A stretch of DNA of 64,000 nucleotides from Lihuaxuella thermophila (GCF_900110165.1 NZ_FOCQ01000005.1:186001-250000), one strand, 5' to 3'; shown: positions 24,741-34,482, counted from the stretch's first letter. Program-made: numbers and translations. Notes: a model not told the origin generated them from the sequence alone.

Positions 24741-25028
24741 TTGTTAGGAGCTTTGCAGGTCTGGCTGGATGGACTTCATCCTTTGGCGATTTACTTGATC
24801 ATTCTGGTACTGACGGGAATTATTTATAAGACAGCGTTTGCCCGCAAGCTACCGCCGCTGAAAAGCCTGGTCGTCTACCTCGTTCTGGCATTGGGCTGTT
24901 TGTTGTTAACCCTTTTTCACTATATGAGATTCCCCATGATTCCCGCTTTGTTCTTCACGGTGATATTAATCGTGGTAACGAGAGTGCGGCTCTATCTCAG
25001 TAAATCGAAACAAGAAAAGACGGAATAA
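24741..25028 (+). CDS. ylaH: YlaH-like membrane protein
   Basis: A 95-residue protein with a TTG start and three predicted membrane spans (about 15-33, 45-62, 66-83), with the conserved stretch FARKLPPLKSLVVYLVLALGC between the first two. This is the pattern of B. subtilis YlaH, a small membrane protein of unknown function. Neighbouring YlaI- and YlaJ-like genes match the B. subtilis yla region and support the call. Confidence 0.78.
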   Translation: MLGALQVWLDGLHPLAIYLIILVLTGIIYKTAFARKLPPLKSLVVYLVLALGCLLLTLFHYMRFPMIPALFFTVILIVVTRVRLYLSKSKQEKTE

Positions 25029-25072
25029 AATCGGTAAGGCAACTCATCCATTTGGATTGGAGGGAAATCGGT

Positions 25073-25354
25073 TTGCAATTGACGGATGCCCTGTTTAACT
25101 GGTTGCAAATCCAAATTGTTTGGGAAGCGAGGCCAAACGACCGTTCAGCCCGGGATACCGTCCTCTTTTTTGAAGAGATGCTCCGGGAGGATCATCAGGT
25201 GACTCAACTTACAAAAAAAATCGATCAGCACACCTATGTGATCGAATATGAACAAAACGGGGAAGTGAAGTCGCAAACATTTCCGCGCGGAGCCGCTGAG
25301 CAACTGTTAAAGGATATCATGGCCGAACCGAAGTATAATCAATCATTTGAATGA
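25073..25354 (+). CDS. Hypothetical protein in the yla group
   Basis: About 93 residues from a TTG at 25073; TTGGAGGGAAA lies upstream. The sequence LQLTDALFNWLQIQIVWEARPNDRSA is followed by mixed helix and strand with a charged C-terminus. There are no membrane or signal segments. It ends inside the convergent YlaI-like gene with a 16-base overlap. I recognise no family. It may be a partner of YlaH, since the gap between the two genes is short. Confidence 0.6.
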   Translation: MQLTDALFNWLQIQIVWEARPNDRSARDTVLFFEEMLREDHQVTQLTKKIDQHTYVIEYEQNGEVKSQTFPRGAAEQLLKDIMAEPKYNQSFE

Positions 25355-25551
25355 AGATTTGTTTCTGTTTGGCTTAAAGTCTGTGGGAGGGAAGCGCCTC
25401 CTTTTTTTTTCTGGCGCTCGATCACCTGATGCGTAATTCGTTGATAGCAATCCGGGCAAAGTTGAATTTTATGCGGATGTTTCCGCAATTTTTTCTCCGT
25501 CCGTTTATCCGGCTTGAAAGCTTGGTCGCACAATATGCAAATCACTTTCAT
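25339..25551 (-). CDS. ylaI: YlaI-like zinc-ribbon protein
   Basis: A protein of about 70 residues. AAAGGACG eight bases before the ATG at 25551 fixes the start. It has two CxxC pairs, CILCDQAF and CPDCYQRI, spaced as in a zinc ribbon, with a basic helix between (RTEKKLRKHPHKIQ). This is the pattern of YlaI/DUF2197 of Bacillus. Function is unknown; nucleic-acid or protein binding is possible. The long disordered tail overlaps the end of the convergent gene. Confidence 0.77.
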   Translation of the reverse strand: MKVICILCDQAFKPDKRTEKKLRKHPHKIQLCPDCYQRITHQVIERQKKKGGASLPQTLSQTETNLHSND

Positions 25552-25694
25552 TGCGTAACGTCCTTTACTGTGGAGTGGGATGATCATGGATGAAGAAATG
25601 AATGCGAATCATCGCCTGCTTGTGTTTTATTCATTTCTTTTCATATCAGATAGTATACTATATCCCCCGGCAAATGGGGCAATAACCGGATGGA

Positions 25695-25732
25695 GAAAAA
25701 GAACAAAGCGAGAAATAGCTTCTCGCTTTGTT
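25695..25732 (-). terminator. Terminator of the YlaJ-like gene
   Basis: A 13-base-pair perfect stem (AACAAAGCGAGAA with its complement) is followed on the minus strand by CTTTTTCT. Confidence 0.7.
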
Positions 25733-25747
25733 TGCCGTTTCTGTTGA

Positions 25748-26332
25748 TCATCGGGGACGGGCGTCAGGTGTCTGGTTGAGGCGTTCCTGATTTACTTTGC
25801 TGGGTGCTTCTTCCCGTTTCTTCACTTCTTTGGAAGGCTGGGGGGAGATGCGCGCGGCGATTTCCGCGAGTTCTTCCATGATTCCCCCGACCGGGCGCCC
25901 GTTTCTTAGATCTTCATTCAATTCCCTGATCCGTTGTACCAGGTCCACATCAGCCGTGACTAAAGCGCGGGAACCTTGCGGGTCTTCCTGAAGCGCTTGA
26001 GCGACTGTGTATTTGAGCGTACCGACACGCCCCCGATCCAGGGTTGGATCTACATCAATCCCGACAATCGTGTAGGGTCCGAGCGAGATGGCGGTGGCAT
26101 TTCGAACCTGAGGAACGCTGGCGGCAAGGTTCGCCATCCGCTGGGCGACAGCCTGGGGAGATTTATCTGCACGTTGTTCGGGAGCCGTCTGCCTGACTCT
26201 GACGGTTTCGGGGATTCTTTCAGCCCGGGGAGGGGCCGATTCGTTCGCCGGAGGTTCATTCGCCGGTTGGCAGCCCACAAGTGTCAAAAGCAATATTCCC
26301 ATGAGGCCGATCCTCTTGTACAAACCTTTCAT
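25748..26332 (-). CDS. YhcN/YlaJ-family sporulation lipoprotein
   Basis: About 194 residues from the ATG at 26332 (GGAAAGGACG upstream). The signal peptide ends in the lipobox LVGC. A Pro/Glu-rich linker leads into the YhcN/YlaJ domain, with MANLAASVPQVRNATAISLGPYTIVGIDVDP and ALVTADVDLVQRIRELN. Members of this family are found in the spore inner membrane and spore coat fractions of Bacillus and may aid germination. The gene follows the YlaI-like gene as in B. subtilis. The exact ylaJ assignment rests on synteny. Confidence 0.82.
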   Translation of the reverse strand: MKGLYKRIGLMGILLLTLVGCQPANEPPANESAPPRAERIPETVRVRQTAPEQRADKSPQAVAQRMANLAASVPQVRNATAISLGPYTIVGIDVDPTLDRGRVGTLKYTVAQALQEDPQGSRALVTADVDLVQRIRELNEDLRNGRPVGGIMEELAEIAARISPQPSKEVKKREEAPSKVNQERLNQTPDARPR

Positions 26333-26467
26333 GTGTTGTCGTCCTTTCCTGGCTGTTTGCATTTAGTTTATCCGTGTCTTAAAAAAGAATGTATCGTGAT
26401 CGGGCTTTGAACAATGATGCTGGTTGGGTGTAAAATGAAACCATCAGGTCTACGGGAGGAAAACAGG

Positions 26468-27103
26468 ATGAACATTGAGACTTTTGTCTTGGGGCCGGTC
26501 ATGACGAATGCGTATCTCGTCTATGACCATGAGAAAAAGAGTGGCATCGTGGTGGATCCCGGCATGGGGCCCGAACCGCTGCTCAACCGCATCAGGGAGC
26601 TCGGCTTGGAGATTGAAGCCATTCTGCTCACCCATGCTCACTTTGATCACATCGGAGGCTTAGAAGAACTGCGTCAATGGACGGGTGCCCCTGTCTATAT
26701 CCATCGGGCGGAAACGGACTGGCTTACCGATCCCGATCAGAACGGATCGGGGCTGTGGCCGGGATTGCCGGCGATCACTTGCCGTCCTGCCGAGAATGTG
26801 CTGTCCGGTGGGGAAACGTTGTCTTTTTTGGGGGAAACATTTCGTGTGATACATACGCCGGGACATTCTCCGGGAAGTGTGACCTATGTATGCGGGTCGG
26901 TCATTTTCAGCGGAGATGTATTGTTTAAGGACTCGATCGGCCGCACGGATCTGCCCGGTGGTGACTATAAAACCTTGATGGATTCGATTCATCGCCACTT
27001 GATGGAGTTGCCTGAAGAGACGCGGGTATTATCCGGGCACGGACCTGAGACGACCATCGGACGGGAGCAGGAGCATAATCCTTTTGTGACAGGGTTGATT
27101 TGA
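26468..27103 (+). CDS. Metallo-beta-lactamase-fold hydrolase (YqgX/glyoxalase II-like)
   Basis: A 211-residue protein beginning MNIETFVLGPVMTNAYLVYD. The zinc motif THAHFDHIGG is near residue 57. HTPGHSPGSV, FSGDVLFKDSIGRTDLPGG and VLSGHGPETTIGRE supply the remaining His and Asp ligands. The length and the GRTDLPGG segment match YqgX-like enzymes, related to hydroxyacylglutathione hydrolase. In bacillithiol-making bacteria these are thought to act on thiol adducts, but the substrate here is unknown. GGGAGG lies 9 bases before the ATG, and a terminator follows. Confidence 0.87.
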   Translation: MNIETFVLGPVMTNAYLVYDHEKKSGIVVDPGMGPEPLLNRIRELGLEIEAILLTHAHFDHIGGLEELRQWTGAPVYIHRAETDWLTDPDQNGSGLWPGLPAITCRPAENVLSGGETLSFLGETFRVIHTPGHSPGSVTYVCGSVIFSGDVLFKDSIGRTDLPGGDYKTLMDSIHRHLMELPEETRVLSGHGPETTIGREQEHNPFVTGLI

Positions 27104-27114
27104 TATTCATGCTC

Positions 27115-27143
27115 ACACAGGGTGCATCATCCTGTGTTTTTTT
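27115..27143 (+). terminator. Terminator after the MBL hydrolase gene
   Basis: ACACAGG pairs with CCTGTGT, followed by seven T residues. Confidence 0.8.
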
Positions 27144-27376
27144 CGTATAAAGAAAACAAATGTGCTAGGTGCGACGGGAAACATAGGGGGGGCGGGGGCC
27201 TTTATCAACAGAGAGGGTTCAGTTTGAGAGAAATCCGGCATAAAATGAATGGGACGAGCAGTCAGCTTCGCCTCCATCGGTATCCTCATCCGTTTATGAG
27301 TGAAACAAATGTTTCATAATTGATAAAAAGTCCGGCAGGTTTTCTCGGTTAAGATAAAAGAGAGGTGTCGATCAAC

Positions 27377-28006
27377 ATGAACATGCGCAATGGGTTGATC
27401 CTGGTGGCCGTGGCCGTAGCCGTTATCGCCACCATCTGGGTAAATGTGCCAAACGGCAAGGACCTTCCTTCGGTAAAGACGAGCCCCGGCAAACAGAGCG
27501 AATGGCAAAAAAAGGGGAGTATTTCCCCAGCGTCCAACTGCTTGACAGGGGAAGGAAAAGTACGGGCCGAGAAAGGGTATTGTGCACCCAATTTCACTTT
27601 GCAAACCATGGATGGAAACAGAGTGGAATTATACAAGAATGACGGAAAGCCTTCCGTGATCAACTTCTGGGCCTCGTGGTGCGAACCTTGCCGCAAGGAG
27701 ATGCCCGACTTTCAGCAAGCCTATGAGAAATACAAAGGACGGGTAAACTTTCTCATGGTGAATGAAACCGCCATGGAGGAAGATGAGGAAGCCGTTTATC
27801 ATTTCCTGAAGGAGAATCGGTTTACGTTCCCCGTCCTGCTCGACCGTCTGACTGCCGATCAGAAAACAGTCGGGATGGATCAGTACGGGGTGCTGGGAGT
27901 ACCGATGACCTTTGTCGTCGATGCGAACGGTGTCATCACCCACAAAAAGATCGGCATGATGACCGAAGGAGAAATCGAACAATTGATGCAAGCGATTACG
28001 AAATAA
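27377..28006 (+). CDS. Membrane-anchored thioredoxin-like protein (ResA/TlpA type)
   Basis: About 209 residues from the ATG at 27377; an in-frame GTG at 27365 touches the ribosome site. Residues 5-24 form an uncleaved anchor. A linker of about 45 residues precedes the thioredoxin fold, with FWASWCEPCRKEMPDF as active site (CEPC, the ResA-type spacer) and GVPMTFVVDANG as the cis-proline loop. It probably reduces disulfides outside the membrane, using electrons from the CcdA encoded next door, in cytochrome c maturation or spore formation. A second ResA-like gene lies after ccdA. Confidence 0.88.
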   Translation: MNMRNGLILVAVAVAVIATIWVNVPNGKDLPSVKTSPGKQSEWQKKGSISPASNCLTGEGKVRAEKGYCAPNFTLQTMDGNRVELYKNDGKPSVINFWASWCEPCRKEMPDFQQAYEKYKGRVNFLMVNETAMEEDEEAVYHFLKENRFTFPVLLDRLTADQKTVGMDQYGVLGVPMTFVVDANGVITHKKIGMMTEGEIEQLMQAITK

Positions 28007-28025
28007 ATCAGGGAGGGGGAAACGG

Positions 28026-28739
28026 ATGGAACAAGTCACCTGGTGGCTGGCATTCGGGGCGGGAGTTCTCTCTTTTATCTCTCCGTGTTGTTTGCCGCTG
28101 TACCCATCCTATCTGTCCTATATCACCGGCATCTCGGTCGCGCAGCTGAAAGACTCGGAGCGGCCGCGGGAAGTGCAAAAACTGACATTGCTTCATACGC
28201 TGTTTTTTATCCTCGGATTCTCCTTAGTTTTTTATGCATTGGGCTATGCCGCCAGCTGGGTAGGGTATTTATTCAGCGATTATAAGGACCTGGTCCGCAT
28301 GTTGGGCGCGATACTGATCGTCGTCATGGGACTTTTCCTGATGGGAATCTTTCAGCCCTCCTTTCTCATGCGGGAGAAAAAATGGCAGGTTTCCAAGAAA
28401 GGATTTGGCTACCTGAGTTCCACTCTCATCGGAATCGGGTTTGCTGCCGGGTGGACCCCCTGTATCGGACCCATCCTGGCCGCAGTCCTTTCCCTGGCGG
28501 CGGTCAGCCCGGAACGCGGGTTTGCTTCGATCACCGCCTATACGCTTGGTTTTGCCATTCCATTTTTTCTGATGGCCTTTTTTGTGGGACGGACCCGTTG
28601 GATATTGAAATATTCGTCACGCGTGATGAGAATCGGCGGCGGATTGATGGTGATCTTCGGCATCTTGTTGTACACCAATCAGATGACCTCCATCATCAAT
28701 TGGTTCACCCGTCTGACCGGGGGCTTTACGGGTTTCTAG
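28026..28739 (+). CDS. ccdA: Cytochrome c biogenesis protein CcdA
   Basis: A 237-residue membrane protein with six spans. The redox cysteines lie in SFISPCCLPLYPSYLSYITG (span 1, about residue 20) and GWTPCIGPILAAVLSLA (span 4, about 140). An extra Cys follows the first motif. It moves electrons from cytoplasmic thioredoxin to extracytoplasmic thioredoxin-like proteins such as the ResA-like proteins on either side. GGGAGGGGG lies before the ATG. The three genes form one operon. Confidence 0.93.
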   Translation: MEQVTWWLAFGAGVLSFISPCCLPLYPSYLSYITGISVAQLKDSERPREVQKLTLLHTLFFILGFSLVFYALGYAASWVGYLFSDYKDLVRMLGAILIVVMGLFLMGIFQPSFLMREKKWQVSKKGFGYLSSTLIGIGFAAGWTPCIGPILAAVLSLAAVSPERGFASITAYTLGFAIPFFLMAFFVGRTRWILKYSSRVMRIGGGLMVIFGILLYTNQMTSIINWFTRLTGGFTGF

Positions 28740-28854
28740 GTCTCTTTCAGGCTGAAGTGGGTTCGCCATTTCGGCTTTTTCTATTGGCTCTCTTTATGAA
28801 CGGCTTCTGTTTTTGCTACAATCATGGATTAGGGGCAGAAAGCAGGTGATGACT

Positions 28855-29382
28855 GTGAACAAACAAGTGCGATACTGGATGCGGCGCATCATTTTTTTGG
28901 TCTTGATTGCGATGATCGGATTTGCTCTGTTTCAGTTGGTGGGGGAAGGGAAAAATCCGGAAGTGGGAGATGAAGCTCCTGACTTCAAGTTGACCACGCT
29001 GGACGGCAAAGAAATGAAGCTGAGCCAGTTAAGAGGCAAGGCGGTCATGCTAAATTTCTGGGCCAGTTGGTGTGAACCCTGCCGGACAGAGATGCCGGCG
29101 ATGCAGAAGGTGTATGAGAAGTACAAAGATCAAGGGTTTGTCATTGTTGCGGTCAATATTGCCGAAACGGATGTGGCTGCCTCACAATTTGCCAAACAGT
29201 ATGGTCTCACCTTCCCCATTTGGATGGACCGGGACCGGGAAGCGGTAAGGCTCTACCAGATCAGGCCGATTCCGACCTCGTTTTTTATCGATCCCGAGGG
29301 AATGATCCGCCGAAAAGTCGAGGGTCCGCTGGATGTGAGCAGATTAGAGCTTTATGTTAACCCCATTTTGCCTCGAACATAA
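28855..29382 (+). CDS. resA: ResA-like thiol-disulfide oxidoreductase
   Basis: About 175 residues. The GTG at 28855 lies 6 bases after AGGTG; an ATG at 28849 touches the site. There is an N-terminal anchor (MRRIIFLVLIAMIGFALFQL region), then a thioredoxin domain starting GDEAPDFKLTTLDGKEMKLSQLRGK. The active site is WASWCEPCRTEMP and the cis-Pro loop RPIPTSFFID. CEPC plus the domain layout fits ResA, which keeps apocytochrome c haem-binding cysteines reduced. The gap after ccdA is about 115 bases. Which of the two homologs is the ResA orthologue is not certain. Confidence 0.85.
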   Translation: MNKQVRYWMRRIIFLVLIAMIGFALFQLVGEGKNPEVGDEAPDFKLTTLDGKEMKLSQLRGKAVMLNFWASWCEPCRTEMPAMQKVYEKYKDQGFVIVAVNIAETDVAASQFAKQYGLTFPIWMDRDREAVRLYQIRPIPTSFFIDPEGMIRRKVEGPLDVSRLELYVNPILPRT

Positions 29383-29419
29383 TTTGGTCTCGAATAAAGA
29401 AAATGTGGAGCTGATGGAG

Positions 29420-29743
29420 ATGGGAAAATACCAGGATATCGAAGCTCGCGAATTCAGCCTTGCCCCGGAAGATGAGCGGAACCGTTATGTGCTTGTCGAT
29501 GTGCGCACCGATGAAGAGTACCGGGATGGGCATATCCCAAATGCTCTTCACATTCCGCATGACCAGATGGAAACAAGATATCAAGAGCTGGAGCGATTTA
29601 AAGAACAAAAAATTCTGCTCATCTGCCGCAGCGGGCGGCGAAGTGTGATGGCTGCCCATGTTTTGGCCGATGCAGGTTTTCAGCATCTATATAATCTTAA
29701 AGGAGGGATGCTGGAATGGACCGGGCCGGTGGAGAAGGAGTAG
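29420..29743 (+). CDS. Rhodanese-domain protein
   Basis: About 107 residues from ATG 29420, 9 bases after GTGGAG. It is a single rhodanese domain: VLVDVRTDEEYRDGHIPNALHIP, then LLICRSGRRSVMAAHVLADAGF with the active-site Cys and the six-residue loop CRSGRRS, and YNLKGGMLEWTG at the end. It could carry persulfide sulfur. The next gene, a cysteine-synthase-like enzyme, overlaps its end by 28 bases, so a link to sulfur metabolism is plausible. Confidence 0.87.
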   Translation: MGKYQDIEAREFSLAPEDERNRYVLVDVRTDEEYRDGHIPNALHIPHDQMETRYQELERFKEQKILLICRSGRRSVMAAHVLADAGFQHLYNLKGGMLEWTGPVEKE

Positions 29744-30687
29744 AACAGAAAAAAATGCCGTATGCCCGAACGGCGAATTCGATTATGGAGTTGATCGGGC
29801 AAACTCCGCTGGTGCGCTTGCAGAGAATGGGGAAACCGGACTGGGCGGATGTATACGTGAAACTGGAAAAACTGAATCCCGGGGGAAGCGTGAAAGACCG
29901 CACCGCTTCCAATATGATCCGGTTTGCTGAGGAAAACGGATATCTGAAGCCGGGGGCCACCATCATTGAGCCGACCAGCGGAAACACGGGGATCGGCCTG
30001 GCCCTTGTCGGAGCCGCCCGCGGCTATCGCACCATTTTGGTGATGCCGGACACGATGAGCCGCGAAAGGATCAATATATTAAAAGCATACGGGGCGGAGG
30101 TGGTGTTATCCCCGGGAGAAGAACGGATGCCGGGAGCCATCCGTCTGGCGGAAAAACTAAAGCAGGAAATCCCCAATTCATTCATGCCCTATCAATTTGA
30201 AAACGAAGCGAATCCTCAGGTTCACCGTCTCACGACAGGTCCGGAGATTTTGGAGCAGATGGGCGGACATTTGGATGCTTTCGTCTCCACGGCAGGAACA
30301 GGGGGCACGATCACCGGAACGGGGGAATATCTGCGCGAGCATTTGCCGGACATTTTTATCGCGGTTGTGGAACCGAAGAATTCCCCTGTATTGGCAGGCG
30401 GCAAACCTGGCTCCCACCAGATCCCGGGAACCAGTCCCGGCTTCATTCCGCCCATCCTGAACCGGCATATTTACGATAAAATTTTCCATGTCAGCGATGA
30501 AGAAGCGATGGAGACCACCCGTCTCCTGGCAAGGAAAGAAGGAATTCTGGTCGGCCCTTCTTCCGGCGCTTCTGTCTGGGCCGCGCTTCAGGTTGCCGAA
30601 CGATTGGGCAAAGGGAAAAGAGTGGTATGTATCGCTCCTGACACCGGAGAACGTTATTTGAGCACTTCGGTCTTCTCATTCGAGTGA
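29716..30687 (+). CDS. Cysteine synthase-family PLP enzyme
   Basis: A 323-residue enzyme. AAAGGAGGG eight bases before the ATG at 29716 supports a start inside the rhodanese gene. The PLP lysine lies in NPGGSVKDRTA (about residue 55). The substrate loop EPTSGNTGIGLALVG, the phosphate-binding GTGGTITGTG and the C-terminal VGPSSGASVWAAL are all present. Family members make cysteine from O-acetylserine and sulfide, or cystathionine from homocysteine and serine. Here the rhodanese neighbour suggests sulfur assimilation. The next gene overlaps by four bases. Confidence 0.88.
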   Translation: MDRAGGEGVEQKKMPYARTANSIMELIGQTPLVRLQRMGKPDWADVYVKLEKLNPGGSVKDRTASNMIRFAEENGYLKPGATIIEPTSGNTGIGLALVGAARGYRTILVMPDTMSRERINILKAYGAEVVLSPGEERMPGAIRLAEKLKQEIPNSFMPYQFENEANPQVHRLTTGPEILEQMGGHLDAFVSTAGTGGTITGTGEYLREHLPDIFIAVVEPKNSPVLAGGKPGSHQIPGTSPGFIPPILNRHIYDKIFHVSDEEAMETTRLLARKEGILVGPSSGASVWAALQVAERLGKGKRVVCIAPDTGERYLSTSVFSFE

Positions 30688-30704
30688 GAAAGGAGCTTGG
30701 TCAG

Positions 30705-31808
30705 GTGCCGGAAGAGTTGCTTTCTGTGATCGTGAGCGAAATCCGACAGTCAGGGATGAACAAGATTCCTTTTTCCCGTTACATGGAACTGGCTCTCTAC
30801 CATCCAAAGTGGGGATATTACAACCGGGAACACCCCAAGTTGGGGAGGGAGGGGGACTTTTTCACCAATGCCCACGTGGGAGACATTTACGGACGAGTAT
30901 TAAGCCGCTTTTTTCTCAAAAAGAGGGAACAAGTCAACCCTCAGGGCAAATGGGCGATTGTCGAAATGGGTGCAGGGGATGGCCGCCTGGCGGAACAAGT
31001 GGCTCAAGGTTTGCTCGAGGCGGGCCAGGATCCGGCACAGATCCATTTTTATCTGGTTGAGAAGAGCCCCTACCATCGAAAATTGCAACAGGCACGCCTT
31101 GCCGGTCTCCCCGTTCCGTTCGCCCAGGTGGATCACATCGGGCAAATTCCTCCCTATCCCTTTAGCATCGTTTACAGTAACGAGCTGGTTGACGCTTTCC
31201 CCGTTCATCGGATAAAAAAAGAGAGAGGACAACTTTTGGAAGCCTATGTAGCATGGGATGCCGATTTGCAAACATTGACGGAGGTGTGGATTCCGCTCAC
31301 AAACCCCGGGATTTGCGCCTATCTCTCCCGCTTGTCGATCCGGCTTCCGGAAGGACAGCAGATGGAAGTTCATCTGGCCGCGATGGAATGGCTCAAAAAG
31401 GTTGCTTCTTGGATGAAGAAAGGGTATCTTTTAACCATCGATTACGGCGGGCGTCATGCTGAATTACTCGACCGCCGTTACGGCACTCTCCGCTCATACC
31501 GGCATCACCGGCTTTCGTCGGATTGGTATAGCCGACCGGGGGAGATGGACATAACGAGCCATGTCAATTTTGAGGCGCTTGAGATTCTGGGTGAAGATGT
31601 TGGCCTTTCCGTTCTTTCGTACCAGTCTCAATCGCGCTTTTTGCTGGAGGCAGGCATCCTGGAATGGTTGCCACCGGAGTTGCCGGGCGATCCGTTTACC
31701 CCTGAGGCCAAGCGGAAAAGGGCCATTCAACAACTCATCTTTCCTCAGGCGATGGGGGAAGCGTTCCAAGTCCTGCTGCAAGCCAAAGGGTTGCAGCATC
31801 CATGCTGA
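30705..31808 (+). CDS. SAM-dependent methyltransferase, MidA family (DUF185)
   Basis: About 367 residues from a GTG at 30705, behind GAAAGGAG; another GTG at 30684 overlaps the previous stop codon. Landmarks are IPFSRYMELALYHPKWGYY, EGDFFTNAHVGDIYG, the SAM-binding VEMGAGDGRLAEQVAQGL, YSNELVDAFPVHRI and LTIDYGGRHAEL. MidA/NDUFAF7 proteins are arginine methyltransferases in respiratory complex I assembly in eukaryotes; the bacterial role is unclear. Its position in a respiratory-maturation operon (ResA, CcdA) is suggestive. Confidence 0.86.
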   Translation: MPEELLSVIVSEIRQSGMNKIPFSRYMELALYHPKWGYYNREHPKLGREGDFFTNAHVGDIYGRVLSRFFLKKREQVNPQGKWAIVEMGAGDGRLAEQVAQGLLEAGQDPAQIHFYLVEKSPYHRKLQQARLAGLPVPFAQVDHIGQIPPYPFSIVYSNELVDAFPVHRIKKERGQLLEAYVAWDADLQTLTEVWIPLTNPGICAYLSRLSIRLPEGQQMEVHLAAMEWLKKVASWMKKGYLLTIDYGGRHAELLDRRYGTLRSYRHHRLSSDWYSRPGEMDITSHVNFEALEILGEDVGLSVLSYQSQSRFLLEAGILEWLPPELPGDPFTPEAKRKRAIQQLIFPQAMGEAFQVLLQAKGLQHPC

Positions 31809-31854
31809 CAGAGACAGGATTCTAAAATACGAAATGAAAGAGGATGGAATAAGG

Positions 31855-33048
<1,194 letters not shown>

Positions 33049-33062
33049 TGACCGGCAAAAAC

Positions 33063-33100
33063 AAAAAGGGAGCCGGGGGCGATCCCCTTGCTCCCTTTTT
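33063..33100 (+). terminator. Terminator after fabV
   Basis: AAAAAGGGAGC pairs with GCTCCCTTTTT, ending in five T residues. Confidence 0.85.
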
Positions 33101-33111
33101 CTCCGGGTGAA

Positions 33112-33135
33112 AGAAAAAAGCTCCCGATCGGGAGC
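33112..33135 (-). terminator. Terminator of the DUF2626 gene
   Basis: The perfect palindrome GCTCCCGATCGGGAGC is followed on the minus strand by six T residues. Confidence 0.7.
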
Positions 33136-33157
33136 CCGGCTTTTGACGGAATCATGA

Positions 33158-33385
33158 TCAGTGCATCATGAATGTTGAGTACACAACCATACCTACAAAA
33201 GAAAGGAACATATATCCGCCAAATAAGTACATATAGGTTCGCTCGGTCAGGCCGAGGTAACCCAATCCGACAAACAGCACGGTTTGTACCGCAAAGAGGG
33301 CGGCTGGAATATACATATGACCTGCTAGGAACATCAGTGCGATGACGAAGGTCCAGAATCCGAGTACTCGAAACATGCGGTCCAC
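33158..33385 (-). CDS. DUF2626 (YqgY-like) small membrane protein
   Basis: About 75 residues from a GTG at 33385, 8 bases after AGGAAGGAG. It begins MDRMFRVLGFWTFVIALMF, followed by three more hydrophobic spans and the conserved LGLTERTYMYLFGGYMF. This matches the DUF2626 family (YqgY of B. subtilis), a small conserved membrane protein of Bacillales with no known function. In B. subtilis yqgX and yqgY are neighbours; here the YqgX-like gene lies 6 kb away with the ResA-to-FabV block in between. Confidence 0.82.
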   Translation of the reverse strand: MDRMFRVLGFWTFVIALMFLAGHMYIPAALFAVQTVLFVGLGYLGLTERTYMYLFGGYMFLSFVGMVVYSTFMMH

Positions 33386-33499
33386 GTGCCCCACTCCTTC
33401 CTAACTGATGCCTTCTCACGCATCAATAAGTATCTGCCTTAATCCAACACAGGTTTATTATACCCTCCGCCCCTGAGTGTATCAAGCGAAGGAGAAAGG

Positions 33500-34279
33500 A
33501 TGTTCAAAATGCAGACACTTCTTACTTCCAAACAAGATGACATCGGCTGGATTCGCTTTCACCGGCCAACGGTGAGAAATGCGGTCAATCTTCAGATGAT
33601 GGATGAATTGGAACAGATCATCGAACGGTTCGCAGATGATGAGGAGATCGGGGTCATTGTGTTCAGCGGGGATGAACGAGCTTTTGTTTCCGGAGGGGAT
33701 CTGGAGGAATTTCATCAACTGACCGGCCGGGAGATTTACCTGGTGATGAAACGGATGGGTCAAATCCTGGAGCGCATTTATCAGTTGGATGCCATCACCA
33801 TCGCCGCTGTGGAAGGAGCCGCGGTGGGAGGAGGGTGCGAGATTGTGGCCGGTTGCGATTTTTGCCTCGCTTCAGATCAAGCGAAATTCGGGATGATCCA
33901 GGTGACACTGGGGATCACAACAGGTTGGGGAGGAGCCAGCCGTTTATTTCGGAAAATCGGAACCAGCCGCGGGCTGGAGCTCCTTTTAACCGGTGAAATC
34001 CTTACCAGCGTACAGGCCAAGGAATACGGACTGATTAACCATATTTTTCCGCACGAACGATTCACGGAAGAGGTGGCCGCCTTTGCCAAGCGTCTAGCAA
34101 GTGTGCCGGCCAAAGTGAGGAAAACATATAAACAGATCGCCCGCCAGGTAGAAAAAGGCGTCTCCTCTTCTGCACTTTATCCCTTGGAAGCGAAGAGTTG
34201 TTCCGAATGCTGGGGGACGGAGGAACATCGAAGAGCAGTGGAATCTTTTTTAAACCGGACGCGCGGCAACCGTTCATAG
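33500..34279 (+). CDS. Enoyl-CoA hydratase/isomerase family protein
   Basis: A 259-residue crotonase-fold protein. It has IRFHRPTVRNAVN, the first oxyanion-hole block FVSGGDLEEFHQL and the second AAVEGAAVGGGCEIVAGCDF. The first catalytic Glu position is occupied in GITTGWGGASRLFRKIG, where Gly-Trp-Gly replaces the PxxG/E pattern of true hydratases, so the reaction is uncertain (isomerase or hydrolase is possible). AAGGAGAAAGG precedes the ATG. It is a single-gene unit with a terminator. Confidence 0.82.
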   Translation: MFKMQTLLTSKQDDIGWIRFHRPTVRNAVNLQMMDELEQIIERFADDEEIGVIVFSGDERAFVSGGDLEEFHQLTGREIYLVMKRMGQILERIYQLDAITIAAVEGAAVGGGCEIVAGCDFCLASDQAKFGMIQVTLGITTGWGGASRLFRKIGTSRGLELLLTGEILTSVQAKEYGLINHIFPHERFTEEVAAFAKRLASVPAKVRKTYKQIARQVEKGVSSSALYPLEAKSCSECWGTEEHRRAVESFLNRTRGNRS

Positions 34280-34299
34280 GATTAAGGAAACTTTCAGGA

Positions 34300-34327
34300 A
34301 AAAAGCCCTTCAGACAGGGCTTTTTTT
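34300..34327 (+). terminator. Terminator of the enoyl-CoA hydratase-family gene
   Basis: AGCCCT pairs with AGGGCT, followed by seven T residues. Confidence 0.75.
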
Positions 34328-34354
34328 ATTGGAAGGAAGGCCGGTGGAATTCAG

Positions 34355-34384
34355 GTATACTTCCAATTGCACTTGGTAATAAAA
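34355..34384 (+). promoter_or_regulatory. Sigma-F-like promoter of rsfA
   Basis: GTATA (34355-34359), exactly 15 bases, then GGTAATAAAA (34375-34384) match the forespore consensus GYWTA-N15-GGNRANANTW at all but one specified position. It lies about 100 bases before the rsfA start; in B. subtilis rsfA is forespore-expressed. Confidence 0.62.
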
Positions 34385-34482
34385 ATTAGTAGAAGCATAT
34401 ACTATGACTTATATCATTTGCATACAGTAAAGTGACGGAATATTAGACTATGTATGCTAGTCGAAGGACAGGAGGTACCAGC

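Noticed and set aside
27122-27319. 65-codon frame after the MBL hydrolase
   Set aside because: It begins inside a terminator hairpin and has no ribosome site; the CxxC pair looks accidental.
31561-31854. N-terminal extension of FabV
   Set aside because: The frame is open but overlaps the MidA-type gene; FabV homology begins at the ATG at 31855 and the length then fits the family exactly.
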